Shown here one piece after another: positions 1 through 7,790 of a DNA stretch of 37,447 nt. The notes under the pieces are model-generated. The model was not told where the DNA came from and did not search any database. It saw only the letters and a list, made by a program, of their open reading frames with translations. Source of the DNA: an uncultured Clostridia bacterium (lineage in GTDB: Bacteria; Bacillota; Clostridia; TANB77; CAG-465); NCBI GenBank assembly GCA_944383015.1, contig CALWOC010000009.1, forward strand, positions 1-37,447, in the 5' to 3' direction. Numbering within the stretch: the first letter of the stretch is position 1; each line of letters begins with the position of its first letter. The position numbers and the translations under genes were made by a program.

Positions 1-9
1 TTGTTGTAG
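1..9 (+). CDS. possible last codons of an upstream gene (partial)
   Basis: The first nine bases read as two leucine codons and a TAG stop, ending 8 bases before the ribosome site of prkC. In Bacillota a PP2C-type phosphatase (prpC/stp) normally precedes prkC, so this could be its C-terminus. Two codons cannot identify it; this rests only on the usual gene order. Confidence 0.2.
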   Translation: ML

Positions 10-30
10 AAATATAAAGGGGAGACATTT

Positions 31-2013
31 ATGGAATTAATAGGTAAAATTCTTGCTGGTAGATATGAAATTATCGAAAAAGTAGGAGAAGGTGGCATGG
101 CTTATGTATATAAGGCTAGAGATAATTTGTTAAATAGATATGTAGCAGTAAAAATTTTAAAAGAAGAATTTTCTAAAGATGAAGTTTTTGTTAAGAGATT
201 TAGAACTGAAGCTCAAAGTGCTGCTTCTTTAATACATCCAAATATAGTTTCTGTATTTGATGTAGGAGAAGATAAAGGAGTTAGCTATATAGTTATGGAG
301 CTTCTTGAAAGTAAAACTTTAAAAGATTATATAGAAGCTAAAGGTCCACTATCAAGCGAACTAACTTTAAAGATTGCAGCTCAAATAGCATCTGCACTTA
401 AAGCTGCACATAAAGCGCATATTGTTCATAGAGATATAAAGCCACAAAATATAATATTAAATCAAAATTTGGTAGCAAAAGTTACAGATTTTGGTATAGC
501 TAAAGTTACAAATACTAGTTCTGCAACAATAACTAGTTTTGGAAAAACCATGGGGTCAGTTCACTACTTCTCACCAGAACATGCAAAAGGTGGATATACT
601 GATGCTAAGTCTGACCTATATTCTTTAGGTGTAGTAATGTATGAGATGGCAACTGGTAAATTACCTTTTGATGCAGAATCTGCAGTATCTGTTGCGCTAA
701 AACATATACAAGAAGAGCCTGTAGAGCCAATAAAAGTAAATCCTAATGTTAGTAAGCCATTAAATGAAATAATTTTAAAAGCTATGGAAAAATCTACTGC
801 TAAGAGGTATCAAACAGCAACAGAGATGTTAACAGATATTTCAATAGCTTTAGCTAAGCCTGCAAATAGTTTGGTATCAAGACCCGCAAGTTCAATAGAA
901 GCTGGAGATACACAAGTTATTCCAGTATTAAATGATGTATCAGATGAAAATATGGTACCGAATGTTAGAACTAGACAAACAACAGGAAGGACAGCTTATA
1001 CTCCTTCTCATTCTAGGGAAGCAAAAGTTGTTGAAGAAGAAAAGCCTAAAGATAGTATAGAAGATTTAAAAAAAGTAAAAAAGAAAAAAATGATTATTAT
1101 TTTTTCTATTGTAGCAGTTGTTGTTATAATTGTTGGAATAATATTTGGGTATTTCATTAAAAAGATAATAGGAAATGGAAATGAAGAAGAAGTTGAAATT
1201 CCATATGTTATAGGTAGAAATATAGACGAAGTAATAGAGCAATATGAAAAACTTGGATATACTATTAACCAAACAAAATCAGATTATAGTTCAGAATATG
1301 AAGAAGGAGAAATAATGTCTCAAGATCCAGAAGCTGGAACTAAGACAACAACTAAAACTATAAATGTTGAAGTAAGTAAGGGAACTAAAATGGTTGCCGT
1401 TACAAATGTAGAAGGAAAAGATGTAAAAGTAGCAAGATATGAGCTTGAAAATACACTTGGTTTTGTTGTTGAGGAGGTAGAGCAGACTTCTGACACTGTT
1501 GCAGCAGGACTTGTTATATCTCAAGATTATAAAGATGTTGAAAGACCATATGGAAGTGTAATTAAGCTTACAGTAAGTTCTGGAGATGGTAAAGAGCAAA
1601 TTGTTGTACCTAGTGTTATTGGTATGTCTGAGCAAGAAGCAAAATCAACTTTAGAGGATAAGAAACTAAAAGTTGAAGTAGAATATGGAGAAGATGAGAG
1701 TAAATCTAATGGAACAGTGCTTGAGCAATCATATCCACAAAATTCAGTATTAAAAGAAGGAGATTTAATTACAATTACTGTTAATAGAAGAATAGTAAAT
1801 AAAACAGTTACCGTAAATGGAATACCTGAAGGAACTGCTCAAAGCGATATTACAGTTAGAGTAAGTGTAGATGGAGGAGCATTAAATAATACTACGTTTA
1901 CTTATGATGAAGAAAATCATTCATTATCATTTACAATTAATGGATATGAGAAACTAACATATAATATTTTAGTAAAAGACTCATTAATAAAAAGCGGTGA
2001 AGAGAATTTTTAA
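31..2013 (+). CDS. prkC: PASTA-domain membrane Ser/Thr protein kinase (PrkC/Stk1)
   Basis: Eukaryotic-like Ser/Thr kinase that senses peptidoglycan fragments and controls growth, division and germination in Bacillota. The 660-residue protein has a glycine-rich loop near residue 20, catalytic Lys41 in AVKIL, the HRDIKPQN loop at 133-140 and DFG at 153-155. A single membrane helix lies at about 354-376, after a basic stretch. Three extracellular PASTA repeats follow (about 388-452, 453-523 and 524-592), then an extra C-terminal domain of about 65 residues. AAAGGGGAG lies 6 bases before the ATG. It is normally in an operon with a PP2C phosphatase and often rsgA-rpe; here a terminator and four other genes separate it from rsgA. 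Confidence 0.97.
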   Translation: MELIGKILAGRYEIIEKVGEGGMAYVYKARDNLLNRYVAVKILKEEFSKDEVFVKRFRTEAQSAASLIHPNIVSVFDVGEDKGVSYIVMELLESKTLKDYIEAKGPLSSELTLKIAAQIASALKAAHKAHIVHRDIKPQNIILNQNLVAKVTDFGIAKVTNTSSATITSFGKTMGSVHYFSPEHAKGGYTDAKSDLYSLGVVMYEMATGKLPFDAESAVSVALKHIQEEPVEPIKVNPNVSKPLNEIILKAMEKSTAKRYQTATEMLTDISIALAKPANSLVSRPASSIEAGDTQVIPVLNDVSDENMVPNVRTRQTTGRTAYTPSHSREAKVVEEEKPKDSIEDLKKVKKKKMIIIFSIVAVVVIIVGIIFGYFIKKIIGNGNEEEVEIPYVIGRNIDEVIEQYEKLGYTINQTKSDYSSEYEEGEIMSQDPEAGTKTTTKTINVEVSKGTKMVAVTNVEGKDVKVARYELENTLGFVVEEVEQTSDTVAAGLVISQDYKDVERPYGSVIKLTVSSGDGKEQIVVPSVIGMSEQEAKSTLEDKKLKVEVEYGEDESKSNGTVLEQSYPQNSVLKEGDLITITVNRRIVNKTVTVNGIPEGTAQSDITVRVSVDGGALNNTTFTYDEENHSLSFTINGYEKLTYNILVKDSLIKSGEENF

Positions 2014-2016
2014 TAA

Positions 2017-2044
2017 AAAAGTGCAATTGATTTGCACTTTTTTT
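2017..2044 (+). terminator. intrinsic terminator after prkC
   Basis: A 10-bp stem (AAAAGTGCAA pairing with TTGCACTTTT, loop 2027-2031) runs into a T tract at 2038-2044, four bases after the prkC stop. It separates prkC from the next unit. Confidence 0.9.
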
Positions 2045-2054
2045 GTCGTTTTTG

Positions 2055-2083
2055 TTGCAAATGAATTGCATATATGTTACAAT
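2055..2083 (+). promoter_or_regulatory. sigma-A promoter with overlapping inverted repeat
   Basis: TTGCAA at 2055-2060, a 17-base spacer and TACAAT at 2078-2083 with a TGn extension. An inverted repeat, TGCAA at 2056-2060 and TTGCA at 2066-2070, covers the -35 and the spacer and could be an operator. The start of transcription would leave a leader of about 135 bases before the radical SAM gene; I see no other feature in it beyond a 9-codon ORF too short to support. Confidence 0.6.
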
Positions 2084-2224
2084 CAGTCTTAACTAAAAGG
2101 ACATAAATTTATATGACTAATGTAAATGATAAGGCAGAATAATTATTAAGCTATGTAGTAAAAAGATTACAATATTTTTAGCAGTTTGTCCTAAAATATA
2201 ATATAAAAAAGGAGGAAGAGTTAG

Positions 2225-3329
2225 ATGTTAAATTATTTAAAATCTTCAATTTCTATTTCATCTTATGATGGATGTACTATTGGATGCAAATATTGTATTT
2301 TAAGTGTACTTGGAAATAGGGCAAAGGTAAAAAAAGTATCAGACGAAAAAGAGCTTGTAAAGCGGTCTTTTAAATTTTAGACTCTATACTGAAGATATAC
2401 CAATTTCTGTAAATAATCAAACAGACCCATTTTTAAATAAGATAGTATATAATAGTACTTTAAAAATTTTAAAATACATGAGAGAATATAATATGAAAAA
2501 TCCAGTTTTACTTATTACGAAAGGATATATTAATAAAACTCAAGTAGAAGAGCTTGCTAGTTTGAAATTAAACTTAGTAATTCTTTATACTTTTTCTGGA
2601 TTATCTGAGATACTAGAAAACCGATCTGAAAAAGAACAGATAGAAACAATGAAAAATATATCTCAAAATAAAAGTATAAAGCTTATAAATTATTACAGAC
2701 CAGTAATAGAAGGGATAAATAGTAGTGAGGAATGTATTGAGCATGTAGCTAAAATTGTTTCAAAATATTGTAGTGCAAGTATTATCTCAGGAATAAGGTT
2801 AAATACATATTTGTGTAATGTATTAGATAAGTTAGGTATATATATTCCTAAAGAGTATGATCCAGATCATAAAGTATTACTTCCAGAGACTTTTAATAGA
2901 ATTAATGATGTATTTGAAAGAGTTGATAGTAATTATCCTACATTTAAAAAGACATCTTGTGGTATAAGCTATATTTTAAAAAGACCAGATTATAATGGTC
3001 ATAGTGCTAGAATATATTATTGTAATCCTACTTGTAAAAGCTATAATATATGTATTGGTACAAGTAAGATTGGTTTTTGTAAACCAAATTGTCCAAATTT
3101 TAAAAGATGTAAAGAAGAAAGTGAAAAAATAGTTACTAAAGAACAATTTAGAAAACTTTTAAAAAAAATTGATGCACCAGATGCTAAGTTTAGTATAGAG
3201 GAGCATTATATAAAACTTGAAGGCGAATATTGGCAAGAAGAGGTATCATATTTAAGACATGTGACTAAGAAAAATATAAAAGCAGATTCTCTAAAAAAAA
3301 GAGAGGATGAAAAATTAATTTCTATGTAA
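2225..3329 (+). pseudogene. radical SAM protein with a +1 frame break
   Basis: ATG at 2225 follows AAGGAGGA at good spacing. The N-terminus carries a radical SAM cluster motif, CxxxCxxC (CTIGCKYC), which should bind a 4Fe-4S cluster and SAM. The frame ends at TAG 2378-2380. The +1 frame is open from 2361 and continues with NFRLYTED and NQTDPF, typical of radical SAM cores, then a Cys-rich tail (CNPTC, CKPNC and further Cys) that may hold a second cluster. Rejoined, the protein would have about 367 residues. The break is either a T too many in the run 2368-2371 or a shift at the CGG codon 2363-2365. I cannot tell mutation, assembly error and recoding apart. The substrate is unknown. It heads a four-gene unit. 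Confidence 0.8.
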
Positions 3330-3342
3330 GGAGGTATTTTTT

Positions 3343-4014
3343 ATGATTAAATCAAAAGCTTGGAACTGGAGTATGTTAAACGAGGAGACTCAAAAAGAAA
3401 TTTGGCTTGAACCATCTATAGAATCATATTATTTAGTTAATAGGTGGAAAAGGCAAGGAAAAAAAGAGTTTTTAGACATAGGATGTGGACTTGGAAGACA
3501 TAGTATTCAATTTGCAAAAGAAGGATTTAATGTTACTTCTATAGATTTGTCACAAGAAGCTATAGATAGTGCTAAAAGATGGTCACAGGATGAAAAACTA
3601 GACATACAATTTTTGCATTCAGATATGATGGATATTCCATATGAAGATAATTCGTTTGATTGTATATTATGTAGAAATGTAATATCACATACTGATACAG
3701 AGGGAATAGAAACTATTATTAATAAAATATATAATTTACTTAAAATTAATGGGGAATGTTTCTTAACACTAGGTTCAAAAAATGCAAGTACATATAAAGA
3801 TCCTAAAAATATAATTGTTGATGAAAATACAAAACTAAGAATGGATGAAGGGCCAGAAAAGGGTGTACCACATTTTTATGCAGATATGAATATTATACCA
3901 AGATTATTTAAAAAATTTAAAATTGAGTATTTAGCACAATCACAGGAATTTAAGGAAAAAGATGGAAAGTTTAACAGCTATTGGCATTACTATTTACTAA
4001 TAAGAAAAATGTAG
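3343..4014 (+). CDS. class I SAM-dependent methyltransferase
   Basis: A 223-residue Rossmann-fold methyltransferase (Methyltransf_11/25 type). Motif I is LDIGCGLGRH (residues 44-53), the acidic end of strand 2 is in TSIDLS, and the later FDCILCRNVISH segment fits motif IV. The C-terminal GVPHFYAD segment probably shapes the substrate pocket. AAGGAGG overlaps the stop of the radical SAM gene 13 bases upstream, so the two are co-transcribed. The target is not predictable from sequence. The partners (radical SAM, nucleotide-kinase fold, DUF402) suggest a small molecule or nucleotide rather than rRNA; this is inference. Confidence 0.85.
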   Translation: MIKSKAWNWSMLNEETQKEIWLEPSIESYYLVNRWKRQGKKEFLDIGCGLGRHSIQFAKEGFNVTSIDLSQEAIDSAKRWSQDEKLDIQFLHSDMMDIPYEDNSFDCILCRNVISHTDTEGIETIINKIYNLLKINGECFLTLGSKNASTYKDPKNIIVDENTKLRMDEGPEKGVPHFYADMNIIPRLFKKFKIEYLAQSQEFKEKDGKFNSYWHYYLLIRKM

Positions 4015-4032
4015 TAAAGGAGAAATTTTATT

Positions 4033-4711
4033 ATGGATAATATGTTGGTTGTTATATCAGGCCCTAGTGGCGGTGGGAAAGGAACCATTATTAATTCTTT
4101 ACTAAAAAGAAATTCTGAAAAATACTTAAGAGTATCTACTTATACTACAAGACCAAGAAGAGAAGGTGAGGCGTTAAATGAGCAGTACCAATTTATTTCT
4201 AAAGAGTTATTTGATAAACTAGACTCTCAAAATAAATTAATTGCTAAGAACTTGGTAGATGGATATTCTTATCGGTACTCCACTTATTGATATGTCATGT
4301 CCTAGTCTAAAAGATAAATTTTTAGTAATAGATATGGGAGTTAATGGAGCAAGAGAACTAAAACAAAGATATAAGAATGCTATTTTTATATATATTATTC
4401 CACCAACAAAAGAAAAACTATTATCTCAAATGAAAGATAGAGATCCAAGTAGATTATTAAGGAGTAAATCTCAACTTCCAAATGCATTTAAAGTTTGTAA
4501 ATGGCTTGTAATAAATGATAATCCAGAAAATGCAGCAATGGAAATTGAAAGAATAATGACTACATTAAAAACTTATAGTGGAAATGTAGGAAAGATAGAT
4601 AGGAATACAATGGAATTTTTATATTCTTGTAGTTTTCATAATCCTAAAAATAGAGATTTTTTACAAAAGTTTTATGGAGATGAGATATCTCAAGTAAAAG
4701 AAAGAGAATAA
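4033..4711 (+). pseudogene. guanylate-kinase-like protein with a +1 frame break
   Basis: The first frame (4033-4290) starts MDNMLVVISGPSGGGKGT, a P-loop with Lys16, followed by STYTTRPRREGE, the GMP-binding signature of guanylate kinases. The second frame (to 4711) carries the rest: GTP, LVIDMGVNGARELK and IYIIPPTKEKL, matching the EIDVQGA and IFILPPS segments of Gmk. Skipping one base at 4272-4273 (TAT C GGT) restores YSYGTP, where the family has YGTP. The lid region is short and divergent (DRDPSRLLRSK), and an extra tail of about 50 residues follows, so this is a paralogue and probably not the housekeeping enzyme. The break sits at codon CGG 4273-4275. Confidence 0.82.
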
Positions 4712-4733
4712 TTTAAAAAGGAGGAAAAAAGCT

Positions 4734-5321
4734 ATGAAAGAATTAGATAAATGGGTTGACGTTAGAAAAAAGCAAGTAAAAGAAGCCACTGATTTAACTA
4801 TTACAATAGTAAAGAGTGAAGAATTAAATTCATATATTACTTTAAAAGAAGTACACGAAGTTTTAAGACCTCATTTAATACCTGTAAATGGTAGATGGAT
4901 AACAAAATTAGATAAAAATTACACAGTACTTGAGTATTCACCACTTGATAAATTATATAATGTTAGAGTGCATATTAATGATAAGCTAGAAATATTAGAG
5001 TACTATTTTGATATTGTATTAGATCATGAAGTACGAGAACTTAATGGAGAAAAAATTCCATTTTATAATGATTTGTATTTAGATGTAATACTTTATCAAG
5101 AGAGCGCTACTAATAGTGCACCTTTTATACTTCTTGATGATAGAGATGAATTAAAAGAAGCATTAAAAAGTGGTATTATTGATGAGGAAGAGTATAATCT
5201 TGCATTTTCTATTGCTAATCCTTTAATGAAAGAAATTTTAGATGGAAAAAATATATTTGTAAATAGAGGTTTAAAGGATTATTTAAAATATAGAAAGAAT
5301 ATTATAGAAAGCTTGAAATAA
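4734..5321 (+). CDS. DUF402 family protein, possible nucleoside phosphate phosphatase
   Basis: This 195-residue protein has the features of DUF402: YYFDI (90-94), NDLYLDV (112-118) and the acidic LDDRDEL (134-140), followed by the helical GIIDEEEYNLA segment. Characterised members (NtdP/SAV1646-like, FomD) hydrolyse nucleoside di- or triphosphates or nucleotidylated phosphonates, using the acidic residues as metal ligands. AAAGGAGG precedes the ATG by 9 bases. It is last in the unit and ends inside the terminator hairpin. Together with the kinase-like gene it suggests work on nucleotides; the actual substrate is unknown. Confidence 0.8.
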   Translation: MKELDKWVDVRKKQVKEATDLTITIVKSEELNSYITLKEVHEVLRPHLIPVNGRWITKLDKNYTVLEYSPLDKLYNVRVHINDKLEILEYYFDIVLDHEVRELNGEKIPFYNDLYLDVILYQESATNSAPFILLDDRDELKEALKSGIIDEEEYNLAFSIANPLMKEILDGKNIFVNRGLKDYLKYRKNIIESLK

Positions 5322-5335
5322 AGCTTTCTTTTTTT
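5307..5335 (+). terminator. intrinsic terminator of the radical SAM-DUF402 unit
   Basis: GAAAGCTT (5307-5314) pairs with AAGCTTTC (5321-5328), followed by seven T. The stem includes the last codons of the DUF402 gene. Confidence 0.9.
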
Positions 5336-5336
5336 C

Positions 5337-5365
5337 TTGAAAAATATCTTAAATTATAGTAATAT
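5337..5365 (+). promoter_or_regulatory. promoter of rsgA
   Basis: TTGAAA at 5337-5342, 17 bases, then TAATAT at 5360-5365, directly behind the preceding terminator. The 12-mer TTATAGTAATAT covering the -10 recurs before rpe-alkD and dacF. A TATAAT at 5365-5370 is an alternative -10, but its spacing from the -35 is too long. Confidence 0.5.
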
Positions 5366-5391
5366 ATAATAAAAGAAAAGCAGGAGCGGTT

Positions 5392-6297
5392 ATGGATATA
5401 ATAGGAAAAGTTATAAGAATAGATTTAGATGTATATGTGATTAATATAGAAAATACTAATAAAATTATTACAGCAAAAGCTAGAGGAAATGTAAAAAAAC
5501 AAGGTAGCATAGTTGTTGGAGATAGAGTAAATATAAAAAAGGTAAATAAAGATTATATGATAGAGTCTGTAATTGATAGAAAAAATATATTAATTAGACC
5601 ACCAGTTAGTAACATTGATCAGATGATAATAGTTGTCTCAGTTGGAGAACCTGCACCAGATTTTATACTTTTAGATAAACAGCTAAGTTTATGTTTTGCT
5701 AAAGGTATAACTCCAATAATTTGTATAAATAAAATTGATTTAGTAAAAGAAGATAAGAAAGCAAAAGAAGATTTAGAATATATAAAAAAAATATATGGGA
5801 ATCTTGGAATAGAGATTGTATTTGTAAGTGCAAAAGAGTGTTTAGGATTAGATGATTTAAAAAGTTTGCTTATAAATAAAACTTCTGCTTTCTCAGGAAA
5901 CTCAGGTGTTGGTAAGTCTTCAATTACAAAAGAAATATTACAAAACTTGCCAGATAGACTTGAGATTGGAAATATTGGTATAAAAACTAAAAGAGGAAAA
6001 CACACAACTAAATCAGTTAATTTATATTCAATTTCAGAAAATTCATATATATTAGATACTCCAGGTTTCTCTAGCTATGAGTTATATGATATAGATCATA
6101 AAAAATTAAAGGAATATTATCCTGAATTTACGAATTCTAATTGTACTTTTGCAGATTGTGTTCATGTTATAGAAAGTGATAAGGTATGTGGAGTAAAAAG
6201 AAATGTATTAAATGGAAATATAGATAAAGGAAGATACGAAAGATATGTATACATATATGAAAAATTAAAGGAAAAATACGATAAAAGATATAAATAA
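5392..6297 (+). CDS. rsgA: ribosome small-subunit biogenesis GTPase RsgA
   Basis: RsgA (YjeQ/CpgA) is a GTPase that binds and checks the maturing 30S subunit. The protein of 301 residues has the family's circularly permuted GTPase order: NKID (G4, 113-116), the P-loop GNSGVGKSS (169-177), then DTPGF (G3, 222-226). An OB fold comes first and a zinc knuckle last, with Cys251, Cys256, His258 and Cys266. CAGGAGCGG lies just before the ATG. In many Bacillota rsgA sits directly after prkC and before rpe; rpe still follows here, but each gene has its own promoter and terminator. Confidence 0.97.
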   Translation: MDIIGKVIRIDLDVYVINIENTNKIITAKARGNVKKQGSIVVGDRVNIKKVNKDYMIESVIDRKNILIRPPVSNIDQMIIVVSVGEPAPDFILLDKQLSLCFAKGITPIICINKIDLVKEDKKAKEDLEYIKKIYGNLGIEIVFVSAKECLGLDDLKSLLINKTSAFSGNSGVGKSSITKEILQNLPDRLEIGNIGIKTKRGKHTTKSVNLYSISENSYILDTPGFSSYELYDIDHKKLKEYYPEFTNSNCTFADCVHVIESDKVCGVKRNVLNGNIDKGRYERYVYIYEKLKEKYDKRYK

Positions 6298-6298
6298 T

Positions 6299-6332
6299 AA
6301 TACTAGTAGAATTTTTCTATTAGTATTTTTTT
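6299..6332 (+). terminator. intrinsic terminator after rsgA
   Basis: A 13-bp stem (AATACTAGTAGAA with TTCTATTAGTATT, one G-U pair, loop of three T) ends in a T tract at 6326-6332. Confidence 0.9.
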
Positions 6333-6350
6333 TAATTTGGTTGTTTTATC

Positions 6351-6379
6351 TTGCAATATGACATTAGTTATAGTAATAT
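6351..6379 (+). promoter_or_regulatory. promoter of the rpe-alkD, pfkA, arsC-like operon
   Basis: TTGCAA at 6351-6356, 17 bases, then TAATAT at 6374-6379. The -10 is embedded in TTATAGTAATAT, identical to the rsgA promoter. Confidence 0.5.
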
Positions 6380-6408
6380 TAAAATAGCGTTAAAAGGGGG
6401 GGGAGAAT

Positions 6409-7776
6409 ATGAAAAATCTATCTATATCTCTTTTAAATGTTAAAGATATATCTAAGTATTTAAAAAGATTAAAAGAAATTGAACAAGACCTAGAAAATAC
6501 GAAGATAAAAAAGCATTTTGATATAAGTATACATTTTGATGTAATGGATAATAAATTTGTACCGAATACTGGAATAGACATATCTAAAATAGATGAAGTT
6601 AATAAATTTAATTATTATATAGATACACATTTAATGGTTGAAAATCCTATTTATGATAAATATATAGAAGATACTATAAATATGGAGTGTTTAGATATTA
6701 CTATTCATTATGAAATTAATAATTTTGAAAAGGTATTAGATTATCTTTATGAAAGAAAAAAATCTTTAAATGGTAATCTAAAGATAGGAGTTGCATTAAA
6801 GCCTAAAACGGATATATCTGTAATTGAGAAGTATATTAAAAAAATAGATAAAGTATTAGTAATGTCTGTAGAACCTGGATTTGGCGGGCAAAAGTTTATG
6901 CAAAGTCAAATAGAAAAAATAATTAAGTTAAAGGAAAAATATAAAGATATTACTATTCAAGTAGATGGTGGCATAAATAGCGATACTATAGCACAAGTAA
7001 TAAGAGCAGGTGCAGATAGTTTTGTTATTGGAAGTTATTTAACAAAAAATGAAGATGAACTTAAAGATAAAATAGATATTTTAAATATAATTTTAGATAT
7101 TGAAACTACACCTAAAGAGGCAGATTTAGATTTTGAAAGAAGGACGATTCAAGCTGTAGATGGTGGCTATGCACAAGGAGATATTTTGTTAGGAATTAGA
7201 GTTTTAAGACTTCGCAAACTTGCAAAATTGTGGTATAATATAGTTTCACTAAATACATTAAAATACTTTATTTCTTCTAATATTCATGATTATAGAAGAT
7301 TTGCTATCTTTTGTTTAGTAAATAAGATAAATGCAAATAATAAAGACGAAATAAAGAAGTTTATAGATGAAAATATTCAATATATAAATAATTGGGATTT
7401 AGTAGACAGTGTTGCTCCAATATGTATAGGAAAACAGCTTATTTTAAATGATGATGAATATATATATAATGTGTTAAGAAAGTATACTATTTCAGATAAT
7501 GTATGGCAAAAGAGAATGGGAATAGTATCACTGTTATATTTAGCTAAATTAAATAGAAAAGAATGTGTTTTTAAGGTATTAGATGATGTTTTTTTTGAGG
7601 AGTATCATTTATATCAAAAAGCAACAGGTTGGGTTTTAAGGGAACTTTATAAAGTAAATCCCAAAGATACACTTATGTATTTAGTTACTAAATCTAAAAT
7701 GGGTAAGATACCAAGTATTTTAAAATCTTATGCTACAGAGAAAATGAGCATTAAAGAGAAGAGTTTATTAAAGTAA
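6409..7776 (+). CDS. fusion: ribulose-phosphate 3-epimerase and AlkD-type DNA glycosylase
   Basis: One unbroken 455-codon frame joins two enzymes. Residues 1 to about 222 form an Rpe TIM barrel (ribulose 5-phosphate to xylulose 5-phosphate) with the metal and acid-base residues His42, Asp44, His74 and Asp186, and the VEPGFGGQKF phosphate loop. Its first strand is atypical (SISLLN instead of SPSILS). Residues about 234-455 match the HEAT-repeat alkylpurine glycosylase AlkD. They keep Trp329 and Asp333 of WDLVD, Arg369 and Trp408 of GWVLRE, the equivalents of Bacillus cereus AlkD Trp109, Asp113, Arg148 and Trp187. A normal Rpe is about 215-220 residues, so the second half is a full added domain. 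The ribosome site is a run of G just before the ATG. The reason for joining a pentose enzyme to a base-excision enzyme is unknown. Confidence 0.9.
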   Translation: MKNLSISLLNVKDISKYLKRLKEIEQDLENTKIKKHFDISIHFDVMDNKFVPNTGIDISKIDEVNKFNYYIDTHLMVENPIYDKYIEDTINMECLDITIHYEINNFEKVLDYLYERKKSLNGNLKIGVALKPKTDISVIEKYIKKIDKVLVMSVEPGFGGQKFMQSQIEKIIKLKEKYKDITIQVDGGINSDTIAQVIRAGADSFVIGSYLTKNEDELKDKIDILNIILDIETTPKEADLDFERRTIQAVDGGYAQGDILLGIRVLRLRKLAKLWYNIVSLNTLKYFISSNIHDYRRFAIFCLVNKINANNKDEIKKFIDENIQYINNWDLVDSVAPICIGKQLILNDDEYIYNVLRKYTISDNVWQKRMGIVSLLYLAKLNRKECVFKVLDDVFFEEYHLYQKATGWVLRELYKVNPKDTLMYLVTKSKMGKIPSILKSYATEKMSIKEKSLLK

Positions 7777-7790
7777 GGAGAGATTAGGTT

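Noticed and set aside
2114..2143. Nine-codon ORF in the cassette leader
   Set aside because: Too short, with poor ribosome-site spacing and no supporting context.
2225..5321. The radical SAM gene and kinase-like gene as a prokaryotic viperin antiviral module
   Set aside because: Viperins also pair a radical SAM enzyme with a nucleotide kinase, but the cluster motif context (DGCTIGCKYC) and the second Cys-rich region do not match viperin.
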